Source: Tetracentron sinense (lineage: Eukaryota > Streptophyta > Magnoliopsida > Trochodendrales > Trochodendraceae). Taken from it: a stretch of 64,000 bases of DNA. The stretch covers positions 16,458,041-16,522,040 of the forward strand of contig CM026562.1 of assembly GCA_015143295.1 (NCBI GenBank), in the 5' to 3' direction. The translations under genes were made by a program, and so were the position numbers. Below are positions 10,680 through 22,179 of this stretch, one piece after another; positions within the stretch are counted from its first letter, which is position 1; each line of letters begins with the position of its first letter. The notes under the pieces were generated by a model, which was not told the DNA's origin, did not search any database, and saw only the letters and a program-made list of their open reading frames with translations.

Positions 10680-13600
10680 ATGGATAAGAGTTGGATTGGA
10701 ATGTCAAGGTACTTTTATCTATAAGTTTTTATGAAGTATCAAATTAATTATGTATTGTTAGTATCTAAGCAATTGTGAATGCAATTGTTGTATTACATAG
10801 GATGTCAAAGGAATATATAGAAGGGGTAAAGCAGTTTATACAGTTTGCATTAGCTCGTGGAGCGACTAATAACAATGGCGGTATAAAGTGTCCGTGTCCC
10901 AAATGCAACAATGTGGTTTACCAAGATAGACTTACAGCTTTCGACCATATGATATGTAATGGATTCGACTTGAATTATAAAATCTGGTTTTATCACGGGG
11001 AAGACATATTGCAACATACACCTGCTGTCCAAGTTTCTCAAAATCCTTATGTGCAAGACAGACATAATGAGATGGAAGATATGGTGCACGATGTGTTTGG
11101 GGTCCCAAACCAAGATGAGGTTACTAGTACTCGGGATTCCAATCCTGAGTCTGATAGATTTTTCCAATTGATAAGGGATGCGGGACAGCCTTTGTATCCA
11201 GCATGTACGAAACACACCAAGTTGTCTTTCATTGTAAGATTATATCACTTTAAGTGTCTTAGTGGATGGAGTAATAAGTCATTCACTATGTTGCTTGAGT
11301 TGTTGAGGGAAGTACTCCCTGAGGGTTCAACACTACCAGATACTTACTTTCAGACAAAAAAGGTGATGTCAGATTTGGGGCTTAACTATGATAAAATTGA
11401 TGCTTGTCCTAATGATTGCATGCTTTACTGGAAAGAATCTGCAAAGAAGCAAACATGTGACAGGTGTGGTGAATCAAGATGGAAGGCAGGGGATGATCAA
11501 GCGGAACGCAAGAAGAAAACTCCGGCAAAGATTTTGCGTCACTTCCCATTAAAACCCAGGTTACAAAGGTTGTTCATGTCATCCAAGACTGCTACTGAAA
11601 TGAGATGGCATGATGAGGATCGAACTAAGGATGGGATGTTAAGGCATCCTGCAGACTCACCAGCTTGGGAAAATTTGGATAAAAAGTATCCTTTGTTCGC
11701 CTCAGATGCTCGGAATGTCAGGCTTGGGTTGGCGAGTGATGGCTTCAATCCATTTAGGACGATGAGTATTGCTCACAGCACATGGCCCGTGGTTCTTATT
11801 CCCTATAACTTGCCACCGTGGATGTGTATGAAGCAGCCGAACTTTATTCTGTCCTTACTTATTCCCGGTCCCTCTGGGCCAGGAAATGCAATTGATGTTT
11901 ACATGAGGCCTCTGGTTGAGGAGTTGAAGGACTTGTGGGAGAATGGGTTGACAACTTATGATGCGTCAAAGAAGGAGACATTTGTAATGCGTGCGGCATT
12001 GCTCTGGACCATTAGCGACTTCCCAGGGTATGCCATGTTGTCAGGTTGGAGCACGAAAGGAAAGTTGGCATGCCCTTCATGCCATAAGGACACTTGTAGC
12101 CGACACTTGTCTAAGAGCAAGAAGCAATGTTACATGGGGCACCGTCGTTTCTTAAAGCCGGATCACAAGTTTCGGAGGAGGAATAGAAACTCTTTCGATG
12201 GCACTATAGAGTTCAGATGTGCTCCAACTCCAATCTCTGGGTCTGATGTGTTGTGTCAGTTGGAGGGTATTCCTTTCTCCCTTGGTAAGCAAACTGGGCA
12301 AACAGGACGAAGGCAGACGAGCCATGAGGATATGCCGTATAATTGGAAGAAGAAGAGTATATTCTTCGAGTTGCCATACTGGGAGCATAATTTGTTGAGG
12401 CACAACCTTGATGTAATGCATATTGAGAAAAATGTATGTGACAATGTGATTGGGACTTTGTTAGGTTTGGAAGGAAAATCTAAGGATGGTTTAAAAGCGC
12501 GTAACGACTTGGTTGAAATGGGAATTCGGCATGCACTTCACCCTCAGTTGCTGCCTGGCAGAAGCAAAGTTTATCTGCCCCCTGCATGCTTTTCGATGGA
12601 CAAGAATGAGAAAGAGTTATTTTGCAAAGTTTTGAAGAGTGTGAAGGTTCCAGATAGTTACTCGTCAAATATTGCAAGACATGTCAATATCGAAGAGCGT
12701 AAAATTTATGGACTAAAGAGTCACGACTCTCATGTTATAATGCAACAATTCCTACCACTGGCTGTGAGGAAAACATTGCCGAATAATGTAACTTCAGTCT
12801 TAATTGAATTGAGCAACTTCTTTCTTGGTATATGTTCAAAAGTCTGTCAAGTGGAGGATTTAAGACGGTTAGAGGAGAAAATTGCGCTTACACTTTGTTA
12901 TTTAGAGAAAACTTTCCCACCGACTTTCTTTGATATTATGGTGCACTTGCCTATACACCTGGCCGCAGAGGCAAGACTAGGTGGACCTGTACAATACCGG
13001 TGGATGTATCCTATCGAAAGGTATGCCTTCAATTATAATTTTATAGTTATGTTCAAACTTCTTGTTATCGAGAATTTCTCTTATCTTAACAAAATTTAAT
13101 TCATATAGGTACTTATATACACTGAAGTCTTATGTGCGCAATCGAGCCCGACCAGAGGGTTCCATTGCAGAAGGGTACTTGGCAGAAGAATGCATGACAT
13201 TCTGCTCCAGGTATCTAAATAATATGGAATCGAGATTAAACAGGCCGATGAGGAATGACGATGAAAGTGTAATAGGTAGTGCAGAGCCATATATCTTAAG
13301 TGACTTGGAATGGCAACAGGCACATCGTTATGTGTTGATTAACTGCGATAAAGTCACAAAATATATAGAGTAAGAGCACAATCTTCATATATGTTGTTCG
13401 TTACTTATTTATTTTTATTTTTTTTTACTTACAATGATTGGAAAATGATATTCTTTGCAGGCAGCACATAAATGTACTTAAAATGACAAATCAAAGACCT
13501 AGAATGACCCCCCACGAAATCCAAAAAAAGCACACCACTGAGTTTGTTGAGTGGTTTAAGGGCTATGTAAGTCTTAACTTGTGAATTCTGCATAATACAT

Positions 13601-14405
13601 TAGTTATGTTTTGATATATATATATATATATTAATCCTATTTGGTCTTGAAATAGGTTCAAAGGTTACAAGATTCAGGTAATCCAGTTTCTGATGAGATT
13701 AGATGTCTTGCATATGGTCCACGTAAAGTCACAAAAAAGTTTAAGGGCTACGTCATAAATGGGTATCGGTTTTGTACTAAGGATAGAGAGCGAGGACGCA
13801 AAAGTCAGAATAGTGGTGTTGCGGTCAAAGCAACGACTACAAGCTATTCAACTTCTAAGGACAGAACCCCCAAGGTCACAGAGATCACCTACTACGGTCG
13901 CTTAACAGACGTAGTCGAATTGACGTATTCTGAAAGCCTTAAATTTGTATTGTTTAAGTGCGATTGGGTTGATGTGAAGTCACGGGGTAGCGGAATAAAG
14001 ACCGATGCATTTGGGTTTAAGCTTGTGAACTTCACACGCTTGGTTCCAGCACACTTGGTGTCGAACGAACCCTATGTGTTGGCATGTCAGGCAGAGCAGG
14101 TATTTTACGTTCAAGATCCAACGGAAGAAGATTGGCATGTTGTCATCAAGACTAAACCAAGAGACTTCTTCGACATGAATGAAGATTCTGTTGTGGACGA
14201 TAATGCATTCAGGGAGAACGAGCCATTCGACGACCAACAATTAGATGACACTGAACATGATGATGACGGAGGTGTCGGTTGGGTGAGATTAGGAATTACT
14301 GGAGCAACTATTGATGCTCCTCCCCAAGTGTTACAACGACAGGCTTCTTCTTCCAAATCTAGTGATGCCGATGATGTTGAATCAATATATAGCGATGAAA
14401 CATAA
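10680..14405 (+). CDS. TNP2-type CACTA transposase, five exons, apparently intact
   Basis: Exons 10680-10708, 10801-13020, 13109-13369, 13461-13566 and 13656-14405 have GT-AG borders and join in frame to 3366 nt, or 1121 residues plus stop. The N-terminus MDKSWIGMSRMSKEYIEGVK and the CPCPKC motif fit the transposase-associated domain (about residues 1-75). The centre fits the Tnp2 transposase family, including CDRCGESRW and HNLDVMHIEKNVCDN. The DUF4218 region spans the second intron (LPNNVTSVLIELSNFF to AEEC), and DUF4216 follows in exon 5 (VVELTYSESLKFVLFKCDW). The tail is acidic. In CACTA elements this protein acts in the nucleus to cut element ends. The ATG was chosen because exon 1 supplies the family-typical MDKSW start. 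No internal stop was found. Expression is unknown. Confidence 0.9.
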
Positions 14406-15186
14406 TGATTATTTTTTGATGTAATGTAGAAGTATATATCCAAGAGAAAGGGGATAACCTCAGTGTACCAAGTAACAATTGTTCAATAATGATAGTGTCA
14501 ATGGAAGGGATTTTTGTTGGAATTTATTTCTATTAATCTATTTCTATATTTTAATTGACTGCAACCTTTGATGCCAACTGCAATGAGTGCTCACCATTTT
14601 CTTATTTTACCTTATCCAAACTTCAGAAGTTGCTCTTAATGATATATTTATAGTATGTTAAGCTTGTATAATGAAGTTTGGCAGGTTAAGCTTGTATAAT
14701 GAAGTTTTTGGATTAAACTGACGGTCAAAAATATGTTACAGCCTTGGTTTAATAGCTTGACTTGCTAAATCTCAACTCAACTTGATGTGTTCATAGTTTA
14801 GGCCAAGCTTATATAATTAAACTATTTAGATGAAACTAATAGCATTTAACATGTCCTAACTTGGACTTAATTACTTGTTTCAACTTGGGTGGATGCGTGT
14901 AGATAAGTATTGGGCCAGATTGATTTTATATACTTGTTACAGATATCTCCATAGGATTTACTAACATAAGTCCCTGTACATGCTTGGGATGGTGCCAATC
15001 AGTTAGGATTCACAGTAATAAATTCCAAATGATTTTTTCCTTCTTCTGAATGTTGAGGTAAAAATGTAATCTTGTAAGCTTTTGGTATTTCGACAATGAT
15101 GTATGCTAGTCAGATCTCATGTCTTTGTACTTTAGATTCCTTTTCATTATGCATTTCTATCAGAAGCTAATATCAATATTTTGCAG
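14406..15186 (+). other. Spacer between the two CACTA genes
   Basis: AT-rich sequence without a supported gene. It should contain the 3' end of the TNP2 transcript and probably an upstream exon or promoter of the partner gene, since an AG acceptor (ttgcag) directly precedes the ATG at 15187. Confidence 0.5.
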
Positions 15187-16709
15187 ATGGATCCTACAGA
15201 CACTCCACCATCTCATTCGGGTAGCTCCTCCACACTTGCTACCGCGGCCACGAGGAAGGTCCGCGGTAAAGCAAAATGCATCGAAATACATAAGATGCCT
15301 GCAGGGAAGAAAAAAAGGTGAAAGTAAATGAGAGAGCACAACCTGTGGGAGCACAACCTGTGGGTAAGAATGCACAACTTTTGGCTGGGTACTTGGGCAA
15401 TATTGCACGAGATGCCCACTTACTTCGTATCGATGTCCGGAATTGGCGTGCGATGAGTGATGCGGATAAAACCCGTGGTTTGGAAGTCGCACAGGTGAGA
15501 ACAAAATAAATAGGTCATTTATTATTAAAACACACTTATGTAACTAGTTGATATATGATTAATTTAACAACGTTTTTGCAGGAGAAGTTCGATTTCCCCC
15601 CTATCGCAGAGGACTTCGTTTTGAAGTCTTTGGGTAAGAAATGGAAGGACAGTAGGTCCTCAATGGGGAGAAAACTTTTTGATTTGGACGCCCCTCCTGC
15701 TGTCAACTATGAGCGGTGCCCCTCCGATATTCCCCCGGAGCAATGGCATACGTACGTCGACTACTTGTACACTGATGAGGCCAAGGTATATTTTATTTGA
15801 ATGTTAATTATGCTTATATCGTTTTCAATTATCCCTTATCTCATATGATATATAAATGTAATATTGTAGAAACGGAAGGCAGTGGGCAAAGCAAGTCGCG
15901 AGTCCCAAGAAATTCCTCATACGGCGGGCTCAAAGAGCTTCGCCAGAGTCAGAGAGGAGGAGGTATGTTCGGTTTCATTCTAATAATTTATATCACAATT
16001 TGATGCATATGGATTAAAAATTTGTTTTTCTACTTTTGTCACTGCCATAGCGATTGGCGAGTCCATCAGGGATAGCTCCGGGCCGTGCTGAGGTCTGGAT
16101 AAAGACCCACACTAAGAAGGATGGATTGCCAGTCAACTCTCAAGCAGGAGAAACTATTGTAAGTAATTTAAATATTCATTATATCATATAACACTTTAAT
16201 TGAAATTCAAGATAGTAATTGTTTGAAAATGTTTGTAGAACAAGTTGAAGGATGTGCTCAGCCAGTTACCGGTTGGCTCACAAGATAGCACGGGCCGAAA
16301 TGATGTTCTCTCTCAGGTCATGGGGCCTGAGAGAGATGGACGCATCCGTGGATGTGGATTGGGCCCGACTCCCACTAGGTTATGGGGGTCATCTTCGAGA
16401 CATTCGGTACTATAGGCTCCTCATCTGGCGAGACCCAAATGCTAAGGGATGAACTTGAGGTGACGAAATCTCAGGTGGAGACCCAAAAAGCTCAGATGGA
16501 GGCCCAAGCCGCTAAGATTGAGGCCCAACAAACTCAGCTCAATGAAATGCAGCGGATGTTCAACCAGTTCTTACAGGGGCAGCAGGTATATATACTAACA
16601 AACATTAAATAATCCTTTTTTAACTTTAGATATTCATTCATTTATTTATTCAATTTTTTCACAACAGGTTGCAGGTCAGGGTACTCCAACACCACATGCT
16701 TCTCCAGAG
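15187..16709 (+). pseudogene. Transposase_24-like (Ptta/En/Spm) CACTA partner gene, frameshifted
   Basis: Exons 15187-15494, 15582-15785, 15870-15962, 16051-16158, 16239-16585 and 16668-16709 have GT-AG borders. Family-like blocks include LLAGYLGNIARDAHLLRID, NYERCPSDIPPEQWH, the APGRAEVWIKTHTKKDG region (RYRQAEVF-like position) and GRIRGCGLGPTPTRLWGS. After these comes a coiled-coil stretch rich in Q and E (16440-16580). A run of seven A at 15310-15316 shifts the frame after MPAGKKK, and a second shift lies near 16380-16420 before SSSGETQMLRDE. Either the copy is dead or homopolymer errors are involved. Further exons may follow in sequence I could not read. The family accompanies TNP2 in CACTA elements and probably supplies the DNA-binding function. 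Confidence 0.75.
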
Positions 16710-17635
16710 GTAAATTCTAACCTAACTATATCTCTTGATTATGAAGGAGAATGATTCATACCTGAGTTCTAACCTAACTATACGTGAGTTCTAGCCTAAC
16801 TATATCTCTTTTTCCATAAGGTTTTTTTAAAAAAAACTTTAACCACTTTGACGATACACCTAGTTCTCAAAAGAAAATACATATTGTTGACAAAACTTGC
16901 TGAGTGCTAGATTTTATAAGTCTCAGCAAAAGAACTGACCCCTTAAAGGAAAACTAGGCTATGGACATGTGCCATAAACCATAATAGCCCACTGTGTTGT
17001 TTCTATTTGGCTAAGCAAAATTGGCACTTATCTAAATCTAGAGTGAAACAACAGTGATCTTTGGACCTGTGTCATCAACCATGTTTTACCCCAAATCCCA
17101 ATTGTTGAACAGATGCAAGATGACCGGTAAATAGGGATATCAATGGGCTGGGCCAGCCCGACCAAACCTATCCAGTACCCATATTGTAGGCCTTAGGGCT
17201 AGGGGTATGCTGTATAGGTGGAAGGGGTGGCATGGTTTTGACATCTTTACCCTTTTCTTATGGTTAAAAATTTTCGTTCTTTTTCCCTTTTTTTCCCTTC
17301 AAGCTTTCTAATTTTTTTAATGGAAGTCCTTCAAAGCTTTCTGTTAGCATTTCTTTGCTTGTTTAACAGTATCGGTCTCTCTTCTATGTAAAGAGACAAA
17401 AAGCGGAACTTGAAAAACATGTATAGATTATAAAAAGTCAAAAATAAAACTCTGAAGACAATACCCAAACGAAATTTATTATGTCAATTACTCAGAATCG
17501 TAACAGCTATCTTTATGGTCAGAATGGCGGATAAGCATTCGCATAACATGTCGGTTGATGAATGCAAGACATGCATTGACCAGATTCCTGATATACTTAA
17601 GAATTAGACTTCACCCACATATATAGCTGGAAAAA
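16710..17635 (+). other. Unassigned sequence up to the assembly gap
   Basis: AT-rich with short direct repeats near 16760-16805 (gagttctaacctaactata). Around 17140-17160 is a GC-rich near-palindrome (gggctgggccagccc). No gene, TIR or LTR motif is recognised. The right part of the CACTA element or unrelated host DNA may lie here. Confidence 0.5.
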
Positions 17636-17735
17636 NNNNNNNNNNNNNNNNNNNNNNNNNNNNNNNNNNNNNNNNNNNNNNNNNNNNNNNNNNNNNNNNN
17701 NNNNNNNNNNNNNNNNNNNNNNNNNNNNNNNNNNN
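17636..17735. other. Assembly gap (100 N)
   Basis: Exactly 100 N, the usual placeholder for a gap of unknown size. The sequences on both sides belong to different elements, so the join should not be used to infer adjacency. Confidence 0.99.
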
Positions 17736-18894
17736 CGAGAAATAGCGGAGTAAGTGTCCGATGCTTGGTGTGCCAAACAAGGGCAAGGCGAGCACAGGAG
17801 ACCGACGGGTCTGTTTTGCAGTCTCTCCCTATTCCGAGTGGAAAGGGAAATTCTCTAGGGACGTCATTGTCGGATTGCCCAAAGGACAGTTAGAAAGACT
17901 GATGCGATATGGGTTGTTGTTGACAGACTCACGAAGTCCGCCATTTCTATCTGTGCGACTAAATTCAAACTCAAATCAGTTAGTTGCAGTACATCAAAAG
18001 ATGGATAGTACGAGTGAATGGAGTACCAGTGAGCATGTCTAGGACCGGGATCCAGATTAACATCCGTTTTGGAAAGTTTTCAGGGATGCCAGGGTTCCGA
18101 CTAGACTGTAGCACGGCCTTCCATCCACAGACAACGGGCAAACAGAGAGGGTGAATCAGGGATAGAAGACATGCTCCAGTGTATGTTAGTTTAAAGGAAG
18201 TGGGAGGATCACCTAAATTGGTGGAATGCGCATAAATAACAGTTAAAAGCAAGCAACAAATGGAACATTTGAAGCCTTATACGGAAGAAGTTGTAGAATC
18301 TCCCTTGTATGGGATGAAGTTGGGAGAAAGAAAGAGTGTGGGCCCGAGGTGATTGAAAGAACCACGGATAGAGTTAGATTATAAGGGAGGGTTGGAAGAC
18401 CGAACAGGACAGACGAAAAAGCCCTATGACGACAACCGACTGACCCTGGGACTTGGGAATTCCGAGTCGGTGACTTTATTTTTGTCAAGATTTCACCGAC
18501 CAAGAGGTGGTATGCGACGGGAAGAGAGGCAAGCTAGCCCTGAGATATGGTAGGTCCAGTTCGAGATCATTACTCGAGTTGGCGAGTGGGGGGCTTACGT
18601 GTGCTTTGCACGCTCACATGGCGGCGCGCCATAATGTTCCGATGTCTCTATGCTCCGGAAGTATCTCCGGATCCTTCTCATGTCATCGAGCTGATCCGAT
18701 AGAGATCCGAGAGGACCTCCCTAGTTGAACAACCGGTTGGCAGATCTTGGATAGGCGAGATCAAGTCTTGCGCAACAAACCGTTCCCTTGGTCTTGTAAG
18801 GATGGCAACACCAATTCAAGGGAGGAAGCTACTTGGGAACGAGAAGCCGAAGTGCGAGGGGGAAAGGAAAAGTACCCTCATTTATTTGTTTAAG
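17736..18894 (+). pseudogene. Degenerate Ty3/gypsy integrase and chromodomain-like end
   Basis: In shifting plus frames the sequence gives EHRRPTGL, DAIWVVVDRLTKSA, the SIHRQRAN/REGESGIEDML region (equivalent of HPQTDGQTERVNQVIEDML) and GKRGKLALRYG. It then gives a frame equal to the LVEKPVQILDRKDQVLRNK tail of the minus-strand element at 35849. Several frameshifts and stops separate these pieces. The order matches the 3' half of gypsy integrase. The upstream pol and 5' LTR would lie beyond the assembly gap and are not in view. Confidence 0.8.
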
Positions 18895-18970
18895 GCCTGA
18901 CATTCCCTTGTATTTTGTTCGGTTTTACGGATGTATGTATCGTCCAAATTTCGGGGACGAAATTTTGTTT

Positions 18971-18979
18971 AAGGGGGGA
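18971..18979 (+). promoter_or_regulatory. Polypurine tract of the plus-strand gypsy element
   Basis: AAGGGGGGA directly before the LTR start, in the place where plus-strand DNA synthesis is primed. Confidence 0.75.
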
Positions 18980-19194
18980 TGAAGTAGCACCCAAGACTTT
19001 TCCAACTTTAATGAATAGCATTGTTCGTTAGTTACCAATTGGCCTTTCTCATAGTATACTATTAATAAATAAGGGAGAAATCGAAAATTCCGAAACTCAG
19101 AAATGGTCCGTTTTCGAAGGTCGAATCCAACGCACAGTTGACTCGTCAAACTCGGTAACGAACGAATCAAAAGATATGGTCAAAACAGTCGGGA

Positions 19195-19385
19195 CCAGCA
19201 GAGCACCGATCTCTCGGTCCACGGAGCGATCGATCGGTCCAAAAACCGATCAATCGGAGACTATCGACTGGTCGAAAAATCTGTACAGGGGAAATTTTCC
19301 AGAGAGTGAGTTTTTGACCGGTCGCTCAATACCCCCGGTCAGAGTACCGATCGATCGGTCATAACCACCGATCGCTCGGTCTTCG
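19195..19385 (+). repeat. Palindromic motif array in LTR U3
   Basis: Repeated (A)CCGATC(G/T)(A/C)TCGGT-type motifs occur, including CGATCGATCGGT and CGATCGCTCGGT, upstream of the leader of this LTR. Confidence 0.8.
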
Positions 19386-20189
19386 CGTTTTTGCAGAAAT
19401 TCATAAGGGCGTTTCGCTTTTGGGGGTTAAAACCCTTTCCATAAGGGCTTGCCTGAGCCTTTAGGGCTTCATTCATCTCACTTAGAAGGTTTTGAGAGAT
19501 TTTTTTTTTTTTTTTTGAAGAAGAGAAAGAAGGGGGATTTACATCTAGGGTTTTCCACTTGAGAGAATCAAGGTTTTAGACCCTAGAAAACGTTCTAAAG
19601 GCTTGGATTCTCCAAATCCAACCTCAAGCTCGTGTGGGAGTATCTCTTTCAAGCTAGGCAGCGTTTCTACATCATCCTCAAGGATTTTGTTTTTCCCTTT
19701 TCAAGGTTAGTACACTCTTCACTAGTTACTTTGGTAATAACTAGGATTTTCCTAAGTAATATGTGTTGGATCTTCCCCATTGCTCCCTTGTGTTGGTAAT
19801 AGCTAAATCCCCTAAAACATAAACAAGATAATACAAACAAAGGGGGACTGTATGAATGATGAGAGTGGAGGCGATTGGATGCCATGTTGTGATGTATGAA
19901 GATGGAAAATGGTGGAAGGCATATTACGCATAATGAACACACCCCAAGTGTTGATGAAATGTTCGAATGAGAAAATGAAATAACTAAAGTAAAAAGGTTT
20001 GAATACTACATGTTTGATAGAATGCATGAATAAACTAAGATTTGAAAGCATGAGTCACATAAATGTTCCCCATTTGGCAGTTGTATACATGTGTTTATTT
20101 CGCTTCTTAATTCTCATGTGAGTTGGGAATTGTTAAAATGCTATAAGTCATCATGATTTCACGATTGCTATGCACGAGCACATATGTAG

Positions 20190-20870
20190 ATGGTGGATAT
20201 TGTCAAGGAGGTTGGTAGCCCCGGTTAAGGGTGCTAACCTCTGGCTCATAAGAAAGAAATGGTATTGTCAAGGAGGTTATTAGCCAGGATTTTGCGGGTG
20301 CTGACCTCTGGCTCATAAGAAAGGTATTGTACTCAAGGAGGTTGGTAGCCCCGGTTAAGGGTGCTAACCTCTGGCTCATAAGAAAAGAAATGGTATTGTC
20401 AAGGAGGTTAGTAGGCCAGGATTTTGCGGGGTGCTGACCTCTGGCTCATAAGAAGGTATTGTACTGTCAAGGAGGTTGGTAGCCCCGGGTTAAGGGTGCT
20501 AACCTCTGGCTCATAAGAAAAGAAATGGTATTGTCAAGGAGGTTAGTAGCCCAGGATTTTGCGGGTGCTGACCTCTGGCTCATAAGAAAGGTATTGTACT
20601 GTCAAGGGGGTTGGTAGCCCAGGGATTATACGGGTGCTAACCCCTGGCTCATAAGAAATATATTGTACTGTCAAGGGGGTTGGTAGCCCAGGGATTATAC
20701 GGGTGCTAGCCCTAGCTCATAAGAAATATATTGTACTGTCAAGGGGGTTGGTAGCCCAGGGATTACACGGGTGCTAGCCCCTGGCTCATAAGAAATATAT
20801 TGTACTGTCAAGGAGGTTGGTAGCCCAGGGATATGCGGGTGCTAACCTCTGGCTCATAAGAAATATTGAA
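20190..20870 (+). repeat. Tandem array of about 60-bp hairpin units in the LTR leader
   Basis: About eleven units are built as caaggaGGTTgGTAGCCc...GGGTGCTAACCtctggctcataagaaa. The two arms, GAGGTTGGTAGCCC and GGGTGCTAACCTC, pair to form a stem in each unit. Neighbouring units alternate between two arm-loop types in the left part. The array sits in a putative leader intron. Confidence 0.85.
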
Positions 20871-21073
20871 ATGATAACTCAAAGAGGTTTCGTATGATTC
20901 ATAGACGTGTTTTGGTTTCATAACAAGTATACTTGATCAAACGTTTATGTATGATGTCGTTAGAAATTGATTATGAATTGTACTCCTATTACTTGTATAT
21001 GATGTTGTTCGTTATTACCATTGTTGGTTAGGAGTTTGTACTCGCTGAGTATTCCACGCTCAGCCGTACTTTC

Positions 21074-21229
21074 ATGTCGGCAGGTACACAAGCTCCTCTT
21101 GACATATGTGATCCGGGTCCTTGGATAGAGGAGGACTACGGTGAGGAGGAACCGTATGAGGATCTAGCAGTCGAGCCTCAGGCGGAGGCGAGAGACTTAG
21201 ACCATTGGCCCCACGGGGGTGACTATTGA
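21074..21229 (+). CDS. Conserved LTR-encoded acidic mini-ORF (51 aa)
   Basis: ATG TCG GCA GGT opens a 51-codon frame with PWIEEDYGEEEP and EARDLDHW before the stop. It is strongly acidic with no signal peptide or membrane segment. It lies about 290 bp before the LTR end and right after the conserved stem-loop. The core PWIEEDYGEEEP differs from the copy at 29054 at five positions, all third codon positions and all silent, which argues for protein-level constraint. The function is unknown. It could be a regulatory uORF ahead of gag. Confidence 0.55.
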   Translation: MSAGTQAPLDICDPGPWIEEDYGEEEPYEDLAVEPQAEARDLDHWPHGGDY

Positions 21230-22179
21230 TCGAGATATTGTTGGGTCTTATGTATTTTGATATTTTGATAGGTGGGCCTGTCCACCTTAGACTTAGGCGT
21301 GTTTTGTATTTATGTTAACTTGGAATACTATATTTTGGATCATTATAAAGAAAGGAAAAATTTAGTTACGCTTCCGCATTTATATTTAGCTTCTGCGCTC
21401 TGATTATCATTTTTTTTTTGTACTGTATTCTCTTGTTAATTACAGGAGGGTTTGGCAGGTACGAAGTATCACACCTAAAGTATCCCTCAACTCCTAGGGG
21501 GTGTTTTGGGGCGTGACATTCACCTTGAGTTAACTGGGTAGGAGTATGTGTAGCTCAGAAACACTGAGTATAAGAATACTCTAAGTGTTTTAAAGTCAAG
21601 GGTATGAAATACCCTAAGTGTTATGTTATTAGGGCCACATGAATCTTGATGTTCATGGGGGCTTTTGCTTTCCGTGGATATGTTAGAAATTATGTTAGGG
21701 TCCTACAAACCTTTGGCAATGGTTTAAGGGTGTTAAAAAAAGAGTGTGAAACACTCTAAGTGATCAAAGTTCAAGAGAAAAAAGATGACTTCACATACCC
21801 TCGACTTTAGGGAGACATAGTTTTGTCACCGCTTATCAGAAACGAGTGATTCTCAAATTTTTTGGAAGGTATTGGAACCCTTTCGAGGTTCATGTTTATC
21901 ATTTTCCAGAATTTGAGTCGGGGATGAGTTAAAAGTTGGATTTCCGAATATCGGATTTGCTGCAAATCTAGGCTGCTGAAATTCGATTACTGACTAGTCA
22001 GCTTTAGGGGCAATTTTGTCCATGAATAAAGAAGAATTAGAAATTTTGTAAAACACTAAAGTTATTCCCCTTCAAAAGATGAGTCCAACGCAAGTTGAAT
22101 CATCAAAATTCGATAAGTGAGTCAAAAGTTATGGCCAAAATACCAAAATGGGAAAAACCTAGAAAATTTTTGTCCTAGA

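Larger units (their letters stand above)
7023..16709 (+). mobile_element. CACTA (En/Spm) DNA transposon, right end not found
   Basis: The element starts with the terminal motif CACTACAAAAATATAGGCC, inserted in copia-type copy 1 after ATA. Subterminal repeats follow (7055-7310), then a non-coding stretch, a TNP2-type transposase gene and a Transposase_24-type gene, all on the plus strand. This order matches CACTA elements. The right terminus, which should end in TAGTG followed by ATA, is not visible: after 16709 come about 0.9 kb of unrecognised sequence, an assembly gap and gypsy sequence. The true end may lie in the gap or have been lost. Confidence 0.85.
18980..21518 (+). mobile_element. 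3' LTR of a plus-strand Ty3/gypsy element
   Basis: It follows a polypurine tract and starts TGAAGTAGCACCC, compared with TGTAGCACCCC in the solo LTR at 42746. It ends with CTCCTAGGGGGTGTTTTGGGGCGTGACA. From left to right it holds the conserved upstream box (19110-19180), a palindromic array, an ATG-free leader (19390-19703), the donor-like CAAG|GTTAGTACAC at 19703, a long hairpin-repeat array (20190-20870), the stem-loop near 21045-21066 and the mini-ORF. TTCAC follows at the right; its partner is not in view because the element is incomplete. Confidence 0.85.

Noticed and set aside
15119-15331. Plus-strand frame overlapping the start of the CACTA partner gene
   Set aside because: A different frame from the family-like protein and crosses a splice acceptor. 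A shadow frame.
17451-17635. Minus-strand frame that might be the lost end of the Ulp1-like gene
   Set aside because: No catalytic Asp or Cys motif is recognisable, and the sequence is next to an assembly gap.
20190-20870. Regular direct repeats that look like a CRISPR array
   Set aside because: The sequence is plant DNA inside an LTR, the repeat spacing varies, the spacers are themselves repeated, and no cas genes exist.
21551-21560. TGTAGCTCAG as start of the LTR that ends at 25065
   Set aside because: The five bases before it do not match CATAT after 25065, so the start stays unresolved.
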